A stretch of 64,000 bases of DNA from Bartonella sp. M0177 (lineage in GTDB: Bacteria; Pseudomonadota; Alphaproteobacteria; Rhizobiales; Rhizobiaceae). Below the pieces are notes generated by a model, which saw nothing but the letters and a program-made list of their open reading frames with translations, ran no database searches and was not told the DNA's origin. The stretch lies in the NCBI RefSeq assembly GCF_016102285.1, contig NZ_JACFOY010000001.1, positions 434,001 through 498,000 of the forward strand, in the 5' to 3' direction. Below are positions 1-8,134 of this stretch, in pieces. The position numbers were made by a program, and so were the translations under genes. How positions within the stretch are numbered: the stretch's first letter is position 1; every line of letters starts with the position of its first letter.

Positions 1-273
1 TTTTTACTCTCGTTCATTTTTATGGCGTTTATGTATGGAATATTCGTCAGCTTGTTTTCAATATCGCTTGAACAAATGCATCTTGGTTTTTTGCGTAAAG
101 CAAAATACATATTTATTCTTTTTCTGTCTTCAATCATCGAATGTTTCGGCTATCGCCAAATCAATACATTCTGGAGGATAAAAGCCGCCGGAGAATATTT
201 TTCAGGAAAAACTTCATGGGGCGAAATCAAACGCACCGGTTTTGACGAGGTCAAGAAAAAAACGGCCCAATAA
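1..273 (+). CDS. Glycosyltransferase, C-terminal fragment (partial at window edge)
   Basis: The frame is open from base 1, so only the last 90 codons are present. The tail contains hydrophobic membrane stretches (roughly residues 8-25 and 35-48 of the fragment), then FGYRQINTFWRIKAAGEYF and a Trp-Gly-containing basic end. That FGYRQ...WR.K..  W pattern is familiar from the C-terminus of membrane-bound family 2 glycosyltransferases that make surface polysaccharides. The catalytic part lies outside the window, so the donor sugar cannot be judged. A strong terminator follows directly, so this is the last gene of its transcript. Confidence 0.55.
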   Translation, partial: FLLSFIFMAFMYGIFVSLFSISLEQMHLGFLRKAKYIFILFLSSIIECFGYRQINTFWRIKAAGEYFSGKTSWGEIKRTGFDEVKKKTAQ

Positions 274-283
274 ATTTTCCAAT

Positions 284-317
284 GCTCCAGCGGATAAAAC
301 CGCTGGAGCTAATTTTT
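284..317 (+). terminator. Rho-independent terminator after the glycosyltransferase
   Basis: Perfect 10-bp stem GCTCCAGCGG / CCGCTGGAGC (284-293 with 300-309) with loop ATAAAA, followed by TAATTTTTT. It lies 10 bases after the stop codon. On the other strand it also sits just past the end of the epimerase gene and could act in both directions. Confidence 0.85.
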
Positions 318-347
318 TAAACATGGTTCTTCGCAATTATTGCGTGC

Positions 348-1349
348 TTATTTAACGACGAAACCATGCTTATATGGATCGCGATCGTCGATAAATATTG
401 TGTTGAACCCTGTCATCCTCGCCCATCCTGCAACGGACGGAATAATGGCCGGAAGTCCCTCTACATCGGTCAATTTTTCAACACGGCCTTCAAAGATAGA
501 ACCGATGATCGATTCATGGACAAAATTATCACCGGCTTTCAGAATTCCCTTGGCTGTCAATTGTGCCATTCGTGCCGAGGTTCCGGTGCCGCAAGGCGAG
601 CGATCAATGGCTTTATCGCCGTAAAACACAGCATTGCGTCCATTGGCTCCGGGCTTTGTCGGTTTTCCTGTCCACATAATATGGCTCAAGACATTGATTT
701 CGGGTTTTTGCGGATGCTGGAAGCTATAGAGTTCATTCAGTCTTTTCCGCAATACAGGACTCCATGCGATAAGCTGCAACGCATTATAGTCGGCCATATC
801 GGTGTAATTTTTTTGTGGTTCGACAATGGCATAAAAATTACCACCATAAGCGACATCCACTTTAAGCAGGCCCAAGTCCGGACATTCGACCTCTAGATCC
901 TGTTTGTAGAGGAAAGCCGGCACATTTGTCAGGCGAACTTTTTCCACATAAGGGCCATTTTGCTCATATGTAATGTCGACTTTTCCAGCCGGAGTATCCA
1001 GACTGAGTTTTCCCGGAATGCGCGGCGTAATAAGTCCATATTCGATGGCCATTGTAACGGTTCCGATTGTGCCATGTCCGCACATAGGCAAACATCCGGA
1101 AGTTTCGATATAGAGGACGCCAATATCACAATCATCGCGTGTTGACGGATAAAGAATAGAGCCGGACATCATATCATGCCCGCGCGGTTCGAACATCAAA
1201 CCGGTTCTGATCCAGTCGAATTCACGTAAAAAATGCAGGCGCTTTTCCATCATGGTTTTGCCTTGCAGAAGCGGACCGCCACCGGCAACCAGACGAACAG
1301 GATTACCACATGTATGACCATCAATACAGAAAAACGAATATTTCGCCAT
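348..1349 (-). CDS. lhpA: 4-hydroxyproline 2-epimerase (proline racemase family)
   Basis: 333 residues, the usual length for the proline racemase/hydroxyproline epimerase family. Both catalytic cysteines are present: Cys90 in MCGHGTIG and Cys253 in DRSPCGTGTSA. The second Cys argues against the trans-3-hydroxyproline dehydratase branch, which carries Thr there. The family interconverts trans-4-hydroxy-L-proline and cis-4-hydroxy-D-proline in the cytoplasm. The start MAKYSFF is chosen because GGGAGG lies just upstream; a longer frame to 1406 would overlap the previous gene. It is one base from the oxidase stop, so the two are co-transcribed. The oxidase and deaminase neighbours support hydroxyproline rather than proline as substrate. 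Confidence 0.85.
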   Translation of the reverse strand: MAKYSFFCIDGHTCGNPVRLVAGGGPLLQGKTMMEKRLHFLREFDWIRTGLMFEPRGHDMMSGSILYPSTRDDCDIGVLYIETSGCLPMCGHGTIGTVTMAIEYGLITPRIPGKLSLDTPAGKVDITYEQNGPYVEKVRLTNVPAFLYKQDLEVECPDLGLLKVDVAYGGNFYAIVEPQKNYTDMADYNALQLIAWSPVLRKRLNELYSFQHPQKPEINVLSHIMWTGKPTKPGANGRNAVFYGDKAIDRSPCGTGTSARMAQLTAKGILKAGDNFVHESIIGSIFEGRVEKLTDVEGLPAIIPSVAGWARMTGFNTIFIDDRDPYKHGFVVK

Positions 1350-1350
1350 G

Positions 1351-2592
1351 TCAAAACCTCCCGGCACGAAATGGATAAATTGAAAGAGCAGGCTCTTTAT
1401 GTTCAATGAGATTGTGTATGAGACGGGCGGTGGCTGCCGATTGAGTCAAGCCAAGGTGGCCATGACCGAAAGCATATAATATTCGCCGACTGTTTTTCGC
1501 ATAATCAATAACCGGTAAACCATCGGGAATAGACGGCCGATACCCCATCCATTCCACCCCGTTTTCCAGCTTCAAATCGGGGAAAAATTCCTTCGCTTTT
1601 TTCAGCATGGCTTGCGAGCGTTTAAAATTGGGAGGCAGGTCAAGCCCGCCCATTTCGACCGCCCCGCCAACTCTTATACCGGTACTGAGCGGAACAACAA
1701 CAAAACCGTGCCCACCAAAGGTTACCTGATGTTGAAGCTTGAGACTATCAACCGGTAATGTCGTATTATAACCGCGTTCGGTATCAAGTGGTATATTATC
1801 GCCGAGAAGGCGGGCAAATGTGTTTGACCACGCCCCACAAGCAACAACCACAAAATCGCTCCGGATTTTTTCAGCGCCAGTTGTCAGTGTAACGCCGCCT
1901 TCATCCTGTGACAGATCAAGAACCGGCAATTTGATAAATTTTGCGCCCTGTCCGCTCGCATAGGACCAAAGGGCTTTACCGAATAATTTCGGGTCCTTCA
2001 CATTGCGCCAGGAAGGAACATAGGAAGCTTTTACAAATTGCTTTGAAAGGCCGGGAACCATATCGTGCAATTCGTCAGAATCAATATGGCGTACTTTTAT
2101 GCCGAAACTTTCACGCCAATTCCAACTTGGAAGTGCTGCCTGAAATTCTTTTTCGCTTTCATAAACCTCGAGTTCACCTTCGGTTCCGAGTTTGTCCAAA
2201 AGTTCCGCTCTGGTGAGCAAACCCATCATTTCCTTCTCTGCAAGACGCATGATGGCAACTTGCGCTTTGATGGTTTCCAATTGGGCTTTTTTCCGGCTTG
2301 CCTTCCAGAAACGAATGAACCAAGGCATAAGTTTTGGCAAGTATGTCGGACGGATTGTGAACGGTCCCAAGGGATCCATCATCCATCCGGGTAGTTTCCT
2401 TAATATACCTTTTGACGCAATCGGTAATACGTCGGTAAAGGCAAATGCCCCTGCATTTCCTGCACTTGTTTCTTCACATATCCCGCTTCTGTCGATGACG
2501 GTAACATCATATCCGTTTTCAGAAAGAATGGCAGCCGTAGCGACGCCGACAATACCGCCTCCGATTATTGAAACCGACTTTTTCGCCTGCAT
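1351..2592 (-). CDS. FAD-dependent D-amino-acid dehydrogenase, probably D-hydroxyproline oxidase
   Basis: 413 residues of the DadA/DAO family. The N-terminus carries the dinucleotide-binding motif GGGIVGVATA (about residues 11-20) and a beta2 acidic end (VTVID), then SAGNAGAF, typical of DadA-like enzymes. A C-terminal GYRPSIPDGLPVIDYA...GHGHLGLTQSAATARL block is the second FAD contact. The expected reaction is oxidation of cis-4-hydroxy-D-proline to 1-pyrroline-4-hydroxy-2-carboxylate, with electrons passed to quinone or oxygen. GGAGG precedes the ATG. It is followed after one base by the epimerase that would make its substrate, and preceded by the deaminase that would use its product. A generic D-amino-acid dehydrogenase is the alternative. 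Confidence 0.8.
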   Translation of the reverse strand: MQAKKSVSIIGGGIVGVATAAILSENGYDVTVIDRSGICEETSAGNAGAFAFTDVLPIASKGILRKLPGWMMDPLGPFTIRPTYLPKLMPWFIRFWKASRKKAQLETIKAQVAIMRLAEKEMMGLLTRAELLDKLGTEGELEVYESEKEFQAALPSWNWRESFGIKVRHIDSDELHDMVPGLSKQFVKASYVPSWRNVKDPKLFGKALWSYASGQGAKFIKLPVLDLSQDEGGVTLTTGAEKIRSDFVVVACGAWSNTFARLLGDNIPLDTERGYNTTLPVDSLKLQHQVTFGGHGFVVVPLSTGIRVGGAVEMGGLDLPPNFKRSQAMLKKAKEFFPDLKLENGVEWMGYRPSIPDGLPVIDYAKNSRRILYAFGHGHLGLTQSAATARLIHNLIEHKEPALSIYPFRAGRF

Positions 2593-2729
2593 CGCTTATT
2601 ATCCTCCCCCGATCATTATGATTTTTGTCTTTCGGGCTGATGCAATCATGTAAATTTTTAATCCGGCCGGCGTCACGAATAAAAATTCGCTCACCTCTTA
2701 TCCGGCCAGATGTTATTCAGAAAAACTAT

Positions 2730-3695
2730 TTATGCGACTTTGTATTTTTGAACTGCTCCCGGCAATTCACTCCATTTCTTATACCATGTATCAAACAGCT
2801 TAAGCTGCTTTTCGACAAATCCACGCTGGCTTTCTGTGAGTTCGTCGGTTTCATTGAAATGGAGTTTATAAGCTTTGTCGCCTTTCACAACCATCATATG
2901 TTTGAAAAATAGTACGAGATCGGGGCCGGCATCGAATGATGAAAGAATAGCCAAAGCTTGCTCGAGTTCTTCAGCACGTTGGCGTGCTTCGACATCCCCC
3001 TTCGCTGCGGCTTCACACAGACGACATAGGTGGATGACTTCTTTCGGCAAGACATTTCCTATACCGGTGATAGCACCCGTTGCACCACAATTGACATAAC
3101 CATGGACAACTGTTGTATCAACACCGATCATAAGAGAGACATTGTCATCACGACTGGTAATGTTTTCGGCGGCATAGCGCATATCGTCAGGCCCGCCGAA
3201 TTCTTTGAAGCCGATCAGGTTTTTATGTTCTGCCCGCAGAGCGAAAAAAAGATCGGCGCGCGTAGCAAATCCATAATAAGGACTATTGTAAATCACGGCG
3301 GGAAGGTCAGGCGCAGCCGATAAAATAGCTTTGAAATGGTTTTTCTGGGCAGCCAACACACTACCACGGGAGAGAACGCGCGGAATAACCATCAAACCTT
3401 TTGCACCAACCTTCTGGGCGTGACGCGCATGTCTGACCGCAGTTTTCGTGTTAACCGCACCGGTGCCGACAATAACCGGAATTCCGGCTTTAACCAGATT
3501 TTCAACACCCTCCATACGTTCTTCATCGGTCAATAGGGGCCAATCGCCCATTGATCCGCAATAGACTACAGCCGACATCCCTGTGGCGATCAGCTCTTTC
3601 GCTTTTGCAACAAGGGCAGAAAAATCCGGTGTCCGGTCCTGTTTGCAAGGCGTCATTAATGCGGGGATTACCCCTGAAAATATACTTGAATCCAT
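2730..3695 (-). CDS. DapA-family lyase, probable 1-pyrroline-4-hydroxy-2-carboxylate deaminase
   Basis: 321 residues with the (beta/alpha)8 dihydrodipicolinate synthase fold. The Schiff-base lysine is Lys164 in LIGFKEFGG and the catalytic Tyr lies in VIYNSPYYG (about 135-142). The usual GSTGE loop is replaced by CGSMGDW, as in the hydroxyproline-pathway deaminases. The predicted reaction converts pyrroline-4-hydroxy-2-carboxylate to alpha-ketoglutarate semialdehyde and ammonia. The start at 3695 has AAGGGG upstream; the longer frame to 3797 would run through the palindromic promoter region and is rejected. It is the first gene of the leftward operon and lies divergent from the GntR gene. Confidence 0.78.
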   Translation of the reverse strand: MDSSIFSGVIPALMTPCKQDRTPDFSALVAKAKELIATGMSAVVYCGSMGDWPLLTDEERMEGVENLVKAGIPVIVGTGAVNTKTAVRHARHAQKVGAKGLMVIPRVLSRGSVLAAQKNHFKAILSAAPDLPAVIYNSPYYGFATRADLFFALRAEHKNLIGFKEFGGPDDMRYAAENITSRDDNVSLMIGVDTTVVHGYVNCGATGAITGIGNVLPKEVIHLCRLCEAAAKGDVEARQRAEELEQALAILSSFDAGPDLVLFFKHMMVVKGDKAYKLHFNETDELTESQRGFVEKQLKLFDTWYKKWSELPGAVQKYKVA

Positions 3696-3802
3696 AATAT
3701 TCCCCTTATTTGGCGCTTGCGTGGTTCCTCCCCATAAAGCGACCGTACAAATTTTATTTGTTGATATCAAAATTGACAGTGGCACTCGGCGCCACAATCA
3801 CA

Positions 3803-3890
3803 GATATATTGATACCTACCCAATATTATGAGGTATTGATATATCAAAAAAATATCATATAAATTACGCTTGTCAAGTGATATATTAAAG
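3803..3890. promoter_or_regulatory. Divergent promoter with repeated GATATAT operator motifs
   Basis: Between the leftward deaminase operon and the rightward GntR gene lies a perfect 12-bp palindrome TTGATATATCAA (3836-3847). GATATAT recurs at about 3803 and 3879 (AGTGATATATTA), and ATACCT/AGGTAT form a looser inverted pair around 3811-3836. Spaced copies of a short palindrome between a GntR gene and its divergent target are typical of FadR-subfamily operators. No footprint data exist here; the assignment is inference from position and symmetry. Confidence 0.5.
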
Positions 3891-3896
3891 GTAGAT

Positions 3897-4544
3897 ATGA
3901 AAAATATGAAAGTAATGGCAGTCAATGAAAGTCAGGCGGACATAGCTTATAGAAGTCTGGAACGCATGATTGTTACATTGGCTCTCGAGCCGGGCATGGT
4001 GGTCAATGAACGTGCACTGATCGACGCAACCGGAATGGGGCGCACTCCTGTCAGGGAAGCTATACAGCGGCTGGCGTGGGAAGGTTTTTTTGAAATTCGC
4101 CCCCGTTCAGGGGTGCGGGTTGCCAATCTCGAACCACAAGACTTTGGTCGTGTGCTTGACGTACGTCAGGGGATAGAAGTTCTGCTTGCACGGGATGCCG
4201 CGCGTTTTGCTGGCGCCGTTGACATCGAACGAATGAAAATGGCGGCAGAGAATTTGAAAAAGTCGGCTGAAGAAAATGACCCTTATAACTTTCTGGATGC
4301 GGACAAGCTTTTCGATGAAACATTGGGCAAAGCCGCAGGCAATATATTTGCAGCTCGGGTTGTCGAACCTTTGCAAACCCATTCCAGACGTTTCTGGTTC
4401 CGTCTCTACCGCGGACAGGAAGCTATTATAAACTCTGCCAATGCACATATTTCACTGATTGAAGGGATTGTCAGCGGTAAGCCGGATGTAGCTGGCAATA
4501 GAGCAATGAAACTGATGGAACATTTACGAAAAATGGTCCCGTGA
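3897..4544 (+). CDS. GntR-family regulator (FadR/FCD type) of the hydroxyproline genes
   Basis: 215 residues. An N-terminal winged helix with GMVVNERALIDATGMGRTPVREAIQRL is followed by a wing ending RPRSGVRVA. The helical C-terminal ligand domain is FCD-like (DADKLFDETLGKAAGN; later NAHISLIEGIVSGKPD). The ATG at 3897 is chosen because AAAGG precedes it; a TTG at 3870 gives nine more residues without a clear ribosome site. Its position divergent from the deaminase-oxidase-epimerase operon and upstream of the hydroxyproline-type ABC operon suggests it senses a hydroxyproline catabolite. The gene ends in a tandem repeat carrying extra stop codons. Confidence 0.8.
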   Translation: MKNMKVMAVNESQADIAYRSLERMIVTLALEPGMVVNERALIDATGMGRTPVREAIQRLAWEGFFEIRPRSGVRVANLEPQDFGRVLDVRQGIEVLLARDAARFAGAVDIERMKMAAENLKKSAEENDPYNFLDADKLFDETLGKAAGNIFAARVVEPLQTHSRRFWFRLYRGQEAIINSANAHISLIEGIVSGKPDVAGNRAMKLMEHLRKMVP

Positions 4545-4578
4545 TTGCCAGACGATTTTGATTGCCAGACTATTTTGA
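4542..4578 (+). repeat. 17-bp tandem repeat carrying the GntR stop codon, stops in three frames
   Basis: Two units TGATTGCCAGACNATTT (4542-4558 and 4559-4575) followed by a third TGA at 4576. The first TGA is the gene's own stop. Because the unit is 17 bp, the three TGAs fall in three different reading frames. A similar design follows the next gene at 6118. Confidence 0.8.
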
Positions 4579-5307
4579 TGCTTAAATCACGCCTCTTATA
4601 AAAATCTTATGAGCACCGATATAGGCCAAGCGCTGATCCAAGCCAAATGTAAGTGAGGCCGATCCCGTCTTCCTTTTCTTTCGCCGGTTCCGTTTCTTAT
4701 CAATTGATAAAAAAGGGGAGCAGTCGCTGACTTTCTCCCCTGTCATTGAAGAGAGACGACACATTTTCAAAATTTACTGCCCTTTGTTCCATTTCGTCGT
4801 CAAAAACGGGAGCGCAATTCAAAAAAATTTCCGCTTTGATACTATTTGACTTCTATGATGATACGTCCCCACGCCCTTAAAAACTGTGTGGTTTGTAAAC
4901 TCTTCCTGCTAACGCCACTTTGATATATTTTTCCCAAAAATCGTCTTTTCGAAGCGGAAAAATTCATTTCATTTTTTTTACAAACAATCTGCAAACGGAA
5001 TGTTCACTCCACGAGTAATATCAGCGTAACAGTCTGTTTCTATTGTAAAATTCAATGGTAAATGGTGATTTGTTATTGTTATTTTTTTGCTTTGAAACAA
5101 AACAAAAAATTGCGTTTTTACACAAGTTGAAAATTCTTGGTTGCACTTTAAAAACAACTGTGATTTTATAGAGATATATCAGTTATAGATCAACAGACAA
5201 AACTATATAACATTAATTGGGAACAACCATCATCTGAAATGGTCCGTCTGGAAGTCTTAATTTGATAGCGAGCGCTAAGTGGGCGATGACAAAATGGGAG
5301 CATAGAC
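4579..5307. other. Intergenic stretch upstream of the hydroxyproline ABC operon
   Basis: About 730 bases with no credible gene; the only long frame on the minus strand (4582-4770) has no family resemblance. A perfect 14-bp palindrome TTATCAATTGATAA lies at 4697-4710. The last 400 bases are strongly AT-rich with long T and A runs, as expected for a promoter and leader of the downstream operon. The binding protein's ribosome site is GGGAG just before 5308. Confidence 0.5.
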
Positions 5308-6120
5308 ATGAAAAACATCACACGCATTTCCGCTATGGGTTTAGCTTTGGCTACCGGTTTCACATGTGAGGCTTTGGCAGATAAAGTCGACGACATTATC
5401 AGTGCCGGAACGTTACGTTGTGCCGTAACGCTTGATTTTGCTCCCATGGGGTCACGTGATGCAAATAATCAACCGATCGGTTTTGATGTTGATTATTGTA
5501 ATGATTTGGGCAAAGCCCTCGGCGTTAAAACCGAGATTGTGGAAACGCCTTTTCCTGATCGGGTGCCTGCTTTAATGTCGGATCGCGCCGATGTTGTTAT
5601 CGCTTCGACATCGGACACACTTGAAAGAGCGAAAGTCGTCGGTTTTTCCATACCTTATATGGTCAACCGGATGATCGTGCTCACAAGAAAGAATACAGGT
5701 ATCTCTTCTTATGAGGATTTGAAGGGTAAGAAACTCGGTGATACCGCTAGCACTTATGAAGAGGGAAAACTCAAAGCCGACATTGAAAAATGGGGTGGTG
5801 GCAGCTATAGCTCCTACCAATCACAAAACGATACAATTCTTGCTGTCGCACAAGGGCATATTGATGCAACTGTCTTGACCGAAAGCGTTGCGCAACTTGC
5901 TATCAATTCAGGTAATTATCCCGATCTCGTTATAACCGGTGTAGCGCCTTATATTCCGGACTATTACGCCATTGCGACAAAACGTGACGAATACGGCTTC
6001 ATCAATTATCTTGACCTGTTTGTTCACCAGCAAGTACGCACCGGTCGTTATGCCGAGCTTTATAAAAAGTGGTTCAAGAGTGAACCTGTCGATCTGACAA
6101 TACCGCTCGTCTATCGTTGA
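5308..6120 (+). CDS. Polar amino-acid ABC transporter, substrate-binding protein
   Basis: 270 residues. A signal peptide runs to about ALA-DK (residue 24), followed by a mature SBP_bac_3 domain: ISAGTLRCAVTLDFAPMG, GFDVDYCNDLGKALG, ADVVIASTSDTLERAKVVGFSIPY and a C-terminal YKKWFKSEPVD. It is a periplasmic receptor of the PAAT family that binds an amino acid and delivers it to the membrane permeases encoded downstream. Linkage to aconitase X and the epimerase genes suggests a hydroxylated proline as ligand. The last codons form the start of a 19-bp tandem repeat that continues past the stop. Confidence 0.85.
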   Translation: MKNITRISAMGLALATGFTCEALADKVDDIISAGTLRCAVTLDFAPMGSRDANNQPIGFDVDYCNDLGKALGVKTEIVETPFPDRVPALMSDRADVVIASTSDTLERAKVVGFSIPYMVNRMIVLTRKNTGISSYEDLKGKKLGDTASTYEEGKLKADIEKWGGGSYSSYQSQNDTILAVAQGHIDATVLTESVAQLAINSGNYPDLVITGVAPYIPDYYAIATKRDEYGFINYLDLFVHQQVRTGRYAELYKKWFKSEPVDLTIPLVYR

Positions 6121-6196
6121 ACTGCCAGTCTATCGTTGAACTGCCAGTCTATCGTTGAACTGTTAGTCTATTGATAAACGGTTAGTCTATCGCTGA
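6118..6196 (+). repeat. Four 19-bp tandem repeats, each beginning with a stop codon
   Basis: Units start at 6118, 6137, 6156 and 6175, and a further TGA stands at 6194. The consensus is TGAACTGCCAGTCTATCGT; the third and fourth units have drifted (TGAACTGTTAGTCTATTGA and TAAACGGTTAGTCTATCGC). The first TGA is the stop of the binding protein. A 19-bp period shifts frame by one each time, so stops appear in all three frames. Confidence 0.85.
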
Positions 6197-6211
6197 TCGA
6201 AACGCGAAAAA

Positions 6212-6235
6212 GGGCGAGTGGTCAAACACTCGTCC
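6212..6235 (+). promoter_or_regulatory. Intercistronic hairpin between binding protein and aconitase X
   Basis: GGGCGAGTG (6212-6220) pairs with CACTCGTCC (6227-6235) with one G-U pair and loop GTCAAA. No T run follows, so it is more likely an mRNA-stabilising or processing structure than a full terminator. Such hairpins after a binding-protein gene commonly keep that protein more abundant than the downstream membrane parts. Confidence 0.45.
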
Positions 6236-6319
6236 GGAAATAATCAATGAAATTTTGTGAATGAAGAGAATTGATGGGGCTTCTCATCTTTACTCGGGAT
6301 TACTGTCCAGGACATTCTG

Positions 6320-8134
6320 ATGCAAGGATCACTCCAATATCCAGACCCGACTTTTATTTCGGGAACAACCTATATTGATGGGGGTGCTTGTGGTGAGGTT
6401 CTCTATACAGAAACGCCATTAAGTTTTTGGGGCGGGATAGATCCTCGGACAGGGAAAGTGATTGATAATCATCATCCGCTTTCAGGCCAATCTATATCGG
6501 GCAAGATATTTGTTTTGCCATCCGGGCGTGGTTCATGTACGGGGAGCTCTATTGTTCTGGAACTGCTTCTTAACGGTAAAGCACCTGCGGCACTTATTCT
6601 CTCTGAAATGGATAGTATATTATTGGCTGGCGTTCTCGTTGCCAAAATTTTCTTCGGCTATTCTCTTCCGGTAATGGTGGTTCAAAAGGCAAAGTTCCAA
6701 CGCATTGCCGCAATGGAACGGGTCAAGCTTTGCCATGATGGATTGATGGCAGCCGGAGAGGCTGATGAGGAAAATGGTCATCCCGAAGAACTTTCGCTTA
6801 CAGAATTTCCGTCACTTGATCTGACATCTTATGACGAAGAATTGCTTTCGGGAAAACATGGCGAAGCTGCCCGACTTGCCATGACAGTTATTTGTAAAAT
6901 GGCTGTTTTTCAAAATGCAAAATCTCTCATCAATGTGCAACAAGCACATATTGACGCCTGTATTTATACCGGCAAAGGCGCGCTCGCTTTTTCGGAAAAG
7001 CTGAAAATGCTTGATGCCAGAGTGGCCGTTCCGACAACGCTGAATGCTATTTCAATTGATCTTCAAAATAGAAGCCGTCAGCCGGTTCCAGAAAAGATTG
7101 CCGTTCCGGCGAAATGTCTTGCCGAAAATTATTTGGCAATCGGAGCCGAAGAAAGCTTCACTTGTGCTCCCTATCTGCTTTGTTCCGCCCCGTTGAAAGG
7201 GCAGGAAATCGGTTGGGCAGAATCGAATGCAGTGGTTTTTGCCAATAGTATTATCGGGGCTCATAGCCAAAAAAATCCGGACTTTATGGATGCTTGTATT
7301 GCAATTACCGGACGCGCACCGAAGACAGGGTGCCATATAAAAGCCAACAGGATGCCAACCATCCGAATTATTGTTGAAAAGCCGGACGTTATTGATGACT
7401 CTTTCTATCCTTTGCTTGGCTACCAGATAGGGCTGATTTCGGGTTCTCATATCCCTTTGATCAACGGTTTATCCGGACTTCATCCAAATCGGGATAATTT
7501 GAAAGCAATGTCTGCGGCATTCGCCACAACATCTGCAGCTCCGATGTTTCATATTGAAGGTATAACGGCAGAAATTTCGGATAATCACGATTGGCTTGAT
7601 CTTGATTTGGAAACTTTTCGCATCGGGCGGGAAGAGCTATTAGAAGCATGGCATGTTCTGAACGGGAATGCGGGCAATAAAAATGCCGATAATCAACCGG
7701 CATATGACAAAATTGATCTTGTAGCACTCGGCAATCCCCATTTTTCGCTCGAAGAAGCACTTCTCCTTACGAAACTTTGTCAAAACAAAACCAGATCTCG
7801 CAATACAGGCCTTTACATTACTATGGGTAGGCATTGTTTATCAGAACTTCAAAAGCATCAATCTTTCCAAATTCTCAAAGATTTTGGTACCACAATCATA
7901 ACAGATACATGTTGGTGCATGATTGGTGCGCCAATTATCAAGAATAATCATAAAACTATTCTTACAAATTCAGGGAAATATGCCCATTACGGGGCAGGAT
8001 TGACAAAATGCACTATGCGTTTTTCCGGTCTTGCCAATTGCGTTCAAGCGGCAGTCGCAGGAAAATTTGAAGTAAAACCACCGTATTGGCTTACGGGTCA
8101 TGGAAACGAAAGTAAAAGCCATGTTCAATTATAA
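6320..8134 (+). CDS. acnX: Fused aconitase X, probable cis-3-hydroxy-L-proline dehydratase
   Basis: 604 residues in one chain. The N-terminal swivelling domain (about 1-140) carries VLPSGRGSCTGSS (65-77) and SEMDSILLAGVLVAK. The large AcnX catalytic domain follows (about 180-585), with IDACIYTGKGALAFSEKL, VPTTLNAISIDL, SIIGAHSQKNPDFMDACIAITGRAP and ITDTCWCMIGAPI near the end. Cysteines suited to an iron-sulfur centre or metal are retained. In the characterised fused (type I) AcnX enzymes the reaction is dehydration of cis-3-hydroxy-L-proline to 1-pyrroline-2-carboxylate. Its place between a binding protein and two permeases is a strong functional link. In many genomes the two domains are separate genes. 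Confidence 0.8.
   Translation: MQGSLQYPDPTFISGTTYIDGGACGEVLYTETPLSFWGGIDPRTGKVIDNHHPLSGQSISGKIFVLPSGRGSCTGSSIVLELLLNGKAPAALILSEMDSILLAGVLVAKIFFGYSLPVMVVQKAKFQRIAAMERVKLCHDGLMAAGEADEENGHPEELSLTEFPSLDLTSYDEELLSGKHGEAARLAMTVICKMAVFQNAKSLINVQQAHIDACIYTGKGALAFSEKLKMLDARVAVPTTLNAISIDLQNRSRQPVPEKIAVPAKCLAENYLAIGAEESFTCAPYLLCSAPLKGQEIGWAESNAVVFANSIIGAHSQKNPDFMDACIAITGRAPKTGCHIKANRMPTIRIIVEKPDVIDDSFYPLLGYQIGLISGSHIPLINGLSGLHPNRDNLKAMSAAFATTSAAPMFHIEGITAEISDNHDWLDLDLETFRIGREELLEAWHVLNGNAGNKNADNQPAYDKIDLVALGNPHFSLEEALLLTKLCQNKTRSRNTGLYITMGRHCLSELQKHQSFQILKDFGTTIITDTCWCMIGAPIIKNNHKTILTNSGKYAHYGAGLTKCTMRFSGLANCVQAAVAGKFEVKPPYWLTGHGNESKSHVQL

Noticed and set aside
366-896. 176-codon frame opposite the epimerase
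   Set aside because: Mirror of a well-supported gene with both catalytic cysteines; no family resemblance.
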